Assembly (NCBI GenBank): GCA_026008535.1
Contig: BRKX01000014.1
Location: 56,655,006-56,719,005, forward strand
DNA from: Perilla frutescens
Taxonomy: Eukaryota; Streptophyta; Magnoliopsida; Lamiales; Lamiaceae
Direction: 5' to 3'
Length of the DNA: 64,000 bases
A program made the translations under genes and the position numbers. Below the pieces are notes generated by a model that saw only the letters and a program-made list of their open reading frames with translations, had not been told where the DNA came from and made no database searches. This document shows positions 63,201-64,000 of the stretch, one piece after another (positions within the stretch are counted from its first letter, which is position 1; each line of letters opens with the position of its first letter).

Positions 63201-64000
63201 CCCGATCCCTACATACGAGGTGACGGTTTTGGAAATCAACTTGATAATCACCTAGAGGCTGACTCAAATAGGGTTTCTACCGGTTCGACTTTTGGTAGGG
63301 TAGATATTTGAGTTAGGAATCCAACGCAACAAAAATCACGGGTAAAGCTTACTTCTGGAGAGAGTTATAGAAGTTTTACTGACGGCTGCCAGAAAACGGG
63401 GCCAAATCTGGCCACCGGCCAAAGGGGTACCCCTTTGGGCGGGTTCAAAAATTTGATTTTTTTAAAAGTGGACGGATTAGGAATATATGATCATTTGGAT
63501 TGATTCATAATGGACTCTAGTGTTCAAAAATTCTAGACTCAATGAAAAACCCGACGTTCACCCCGATCCCTACATAAGAGGAGACGGTTTTGGAAATCAA
63601 CTTGATAATCACCTAGAGGCTGACACAAATAGGGTTTCTACCGGTTCGACTTTTGGTAGGGTAGATATTTGAGTTAGGAATCCAACGCAACAAGAATTAC
63701 AGGTAAAGCTTACTTCTGGAGAGAGTTATACCCGTTTTACTGTCGGCTGCCAGAAAACGGGGCCAAATCTGGCCACCGGCCAAAGGGGTACCCCTTTGGG
63801 CGGGCTCAAAAATTTGATTTTTTCAAAAGTGGATGGATTAGGCATATATGATCATATGGATTGATTCATAATGGACTCTAGTGTTTAAAAATGCTAGACT
63901 CAATGAAAAACCCGACGTTCACCCCGATCCCCACATAAGAGATGACGGTTTTGGAAATCAACTTGATAATCACCTAGAGGCTGACACATATAGGGTTTCT
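60275..64000. repeat. Block VII: individually distinct monomers, ten units plus a partial
   Basis: These units mix markers of blocks V and VI (CCCCACATAAGAGGTG, AGGGATACCCC, GATTAATAATGG) but show no clear higher-order order. Each has private changes, for example GATATTTGTGTTAGG (60635), AATGACCTAG (60996), GACACATATAGG (61357), TACCGGCTCG (61718), GAGGATACGG (62440), GAGGCTCACTC (62801), AGAAGTTTTAC (63162) and ACTGTCGGC (63523). Greater divergence between neighbours suggests less recent homogenisation here. Confidence 0.82.
63884..64000. repeat. Partial monomer at the right window edge
   Basis: The last 117 bases are the left third of another unit, with GTGTTTAAAAATGCTAG at the start and GACACATATAGGG near the end. 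It shares these markers with the 61357 unit seven monomers (about 2.53 kb) upstream, so a higher-order period may continue beyond the window. The array clearly does not end here. Confidence 0.95.

Larger units (their letters stand above)
1..64000. repeat. Satellite DNA array, ~361-bp monomer, 177 complete copies plus a partial
   Basis: The whole window is one head-to-tail tandem repeat. Each unit begins TTCAAAAAT(G/T)CTAGACTC, passes through GGTTCGAC, AAGCTT, a GC-rich core with GGTACC and an AT-rich tail (CATATATGATCAT), and ends in ATTCATAATGGACTCTAGTG. Unit starts fall at 1, 362, 722, 1083, 1444 and so on to 63884, without a gap, inversion or foreign insert. Because the period is not a multiple of three, the reading frame shifts at every unit, which argues against a repeat protein. 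Nothing that looks like a gene, RNA gene or transposon interrupts it. A pure array of this length is typical of eukaryotic heterochromatic satellites. The family is not one I recognise; host and chromosomal position are unknown. Confidence 0.98.

Noticed and set aside
1..64000. CRISPR array
   Set aside because: The whole 361-bp unit repeats; there are no short repeats separated by unique spacers and no cas genes.
1..64000. CENP-B box in the monomer
   Set aside because: I compared TTCGAC and CCCGACGTTC regions with the NTTCGNNNNANNCGGGN pattern on both strands by eye; essential positions do not match.
1..64000. Inserted retrotransposon or other mobile element
   Set aside because: Monomer starts can be followed one by one from 1 to 63884 with lengths of 357-362 bp, which leaves no room for an insert.
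1..64000. Bacterial repeat-protein gene (long gene with ~120-residue repeats)
   Set aside because: Period 361 is not divisible by three, each frame ends at a stop within its own unit or shortly after, and later monomers carry several stops.

Overview
The window is a single uninterrupted satellite DNA array. A repeat unit of about 361 bp runs head to tail, always in the same orientation, from base 1 to base 64000. Taking each unit to start at the TTCAAAAAT motif, I count 177 complete monomers (1-63883) plus a 117-base partial monomer at the right edge. The mean unit is about 360.9 bp; most are 361, many are 360 or 362, and one is 357. I see no protein-coding gene, tRNA, rRNA, CRISPR array, transposon or unique DNA on either strand. 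This organisation points to eukaryotic constitutive heterochromatin (centromeric, pericentromeric, subtelomeric or knob-like). The unit is about twice a nucleosomal repeat and its consensus is about 44% GC. I do not recognise the family and cannot name the organism.

Layout by diagnostic variants. Block I (1-7213, 20 monomers) is dominated by a four-monomer higher-order repeat of about 1.44 kb, seen in four copies. Block II (7214-15871, 24 monomers) holds three recent tandem duplications of two, four and two monomers. Block III (15872-25617, 27 monomers) is marked by CTCGAG and by a variant GC-rich core (CATCCAAAGG). Block IV (25618-36085, 29 monomers) carries GAGGAGACGG and a large nested duplication with copies of ten, nine and six monomers. 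Block V (36086-40051, 11 monomers) has a two-to-three-monomer periodicity. Block VI (40052-60274, 56 monomers) contains a superunit of about 5 kb that reappears 9.03 kb downstream, a five-monomer recurrence, a dimer duplication, and a five-monomer tandem duplication of 1807 bp. Block VII (60275-64000) is made of more individually distinct monomers.

The most informative feature is the fossil record of unequal exchange. Several tandem duplications have a chimeric joint monomer whose left part matches one parent and whose right part matches another, with the switch confined in the best cases to 9-34 bases. The monomer also carries fixed internal structure: a perfect 20-bp palindrome around a KpnI site, two small hairpins, a 12-bp AT-rich palindrome, and a GGTTCGA motif resembling the core of a Pol III B box. 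Many block I and II monomers have a 114-codon open frame, but it has no usable ATG and is broken by the same stop in nearly all later monomers, so I treat it as fortuitous.

All counts and alignments were made by eye. Monomer coordinates should be good to a base or two, but identities are described only qualitatively.
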